NCBI GenBank assembly: GCA_029864785.1
Contig: JAOTST010000120.1
Location: 1 to 5,718, forward strand
DNA from: Chromatiales bacterium
Lineage (GTDB): Bacteria; Pseudomonadota; Gammaproteobacteria; Thiohalomonadales; Thiohalomonadaceae
Length of the DNA: 5,718 bases
Direction of reading: 5' to 3'
Both the position numbers and the translations under genes were made by a program. The notes under the pieces were generated by a model. It was given only the letters and a program-made list of their open reading frames with translations, did not search any database and was not told where the DNA came from. Below, one piece after another: positions 5,112 to 5,718 of this stretch. Within the stretch, counting starts at the first letter, position 1; every line of letters begins with the position of its first letter.

Positions 5112-5718
5112 TTAAAATGTTGTATTGAGCCAACCTGAAACTGCTTCGACCAATTCATCACCCTTATCAACAAAATAGTGATCGGCACCATTAATCTGAA
5201 TCTGTTGCGAGAGGGTGTTACCGGACTTCTGAATCTTGCTCCAACGCTCTGGAGCCATGCGTAGTACGGCCGGAAAATCTTTCTCTCCATAGAGATCAAG
5301 TGTTGGAACTTTCATCTTGTCGAGCGGGAATGGTTTAACCATCTTCTGTTTGTAGTCGGTCGCTCCCATGCCGATACCGACATATCCTGCGATATCGTTG
5401 TCGCCATTTAGATCGATCCAGTGCATCGCCATGTGCGCACCACAACTGTGGGCGATAAGGACGATGTGTTTAAATCCTTGAGCCTTAAGATGATCGATAG
5501 CCGCTTCGATTCGGGGATAGGCTTCGGGAAATATCGGCACGTAGTCGAAATATTTGGCCTTCTTCTCCATTACCGGCATCTGTAGTGCAAGAGTATGCCA
5601 GCCATGTTCGGGAAGAAGGGTACGCAGTGGTTTGACGACCTGTTCCCAATTAGGATGCAGCCCGCGACCATGTAGAATGATGGCCGCTCCTCGACTGATC
5701 TCGCTATCATTCGGCATC
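5112..5718 (-). CDS. Alpha/beta hydrolase, DUF3530-like (5' end probably beyond window edge)
   Basis: At least 201 residues are visible. After a short lead comes GAAIILHGRGLHPNWEQVV (10-28), with the HGRG oxyanion-hole loop, and later GWHTLALQMP (39-48). The nucleophile elbow is IAHSCGAHM (88-96) with Ser91, a variant A-H-S-C-G in place of the usual G-x-S-x-G. The acid is probably Asp147 in LYGEKDFP, and the histidine is His180 in GADHYF. This order and the HPNW and Q-M-P motifs resemble the DUF3530-like hydrolases of gammaproteobacteria, whose substrates are unknown. An ATG at 5715-5717 is the first Met in view, but family members usually carry an N-terminal region and often a signal peptide before the HGRG strand. 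The true start is therefore probably outside the window. It is the first visible gene of the minus-strand operon. Its TAA at 5112-5114 lies 26 bases before the oxygenase start. Confidence 0.78.
   Translation of the reverse strand, partial: MPNDSEISRGAAIILHGRGLHPNWEQVVKPLRTLLPEHGWHTLALQMPVMEKKAKYFDYVPIFPEAYPRIEAAIDHLKAQGFKHIVLIAHSCGAHMAMHWIDLNGDNDIAGYVGIGMGATDYKQKMVKPFPLDKMKVPTLDLYGEKDFPAVLRMAPERWSKIQKSGNTLSQQIQINGADHYFVDKGDELVEAVSGWLNTTF

Overview
The window looks like a stretch of gammaproteobacterial chromosome. The best support is a ROXA/YcfD-type ribosomal oxygenase packed against a YjcF-like acetyltransferase, an M61 peptidase and an alpha/beta hydrolase of the DUF3530-like type, together with a secreted chalcone-isomerase-like protein and the tail of a DUF2064/TIGR04282-type glycosyltransferase. 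This mix is common in Chromatiales-like and sulfur-oxidising gammaproteobacteria, but the placement is inference from gene content only. I see no mobile element, CRISPR array, rRNA or tRNA.

Layout, left to right. Positions 2-166 (+) hold the last 54 codons of a glycosyltransferase/nucleotidyltransferase-like gene. It converges on a small membrane protein gene (163-357, -), and the two stop codons overlap. The 192-base spacer at 358-549 separates that small gene from a divergent gene at 550-1116 (+) for a secreted chalcone isomerase-like protein. The spacer carries a 6-bp inverted repeat beside the small gene's ribosome binding site and two candidate promoters for the plus-strand gene. A 24-base convergent gap without a clear terminator follows.

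From 1141 to the right edge everything is on the minus strand and reads as one tight operon. In transcription order it is hydrolase (5112 to beyond the edge), roxA-like oxygenase (3922-5085), GNAT acetyltransferase (3498-3932), M61 peptidase (1964-3505, with its coding frame continuing to 1709) and a zinc-ribbon protein of unknown function (1141-1707). Junctions are 26 bases, an 11-base overlap, an 8-base overlap with a TTG start, and a TAG-G-ATG stop/start junction, so translational coupling is likely throughout.

The main anomaly is in the peptidase gene. An in-frame TAG at 1964-1966 cuts it at 513 codons, after the protease domain but inside the PDZ domain. The same frame then stays open for 84 more codons of convincing PDZ and C-terminal sequence, ending in a second TAG one base before the next gene's ATG. 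This is a single nonsense change, a sequence error or, much less likely, recoding. The genes do not form an obvious single pathway. The shared theme is translation-linked or protein-level modification (ribosomal protein hydroxylation, acetylation, proteolysis), and that link is inference only.
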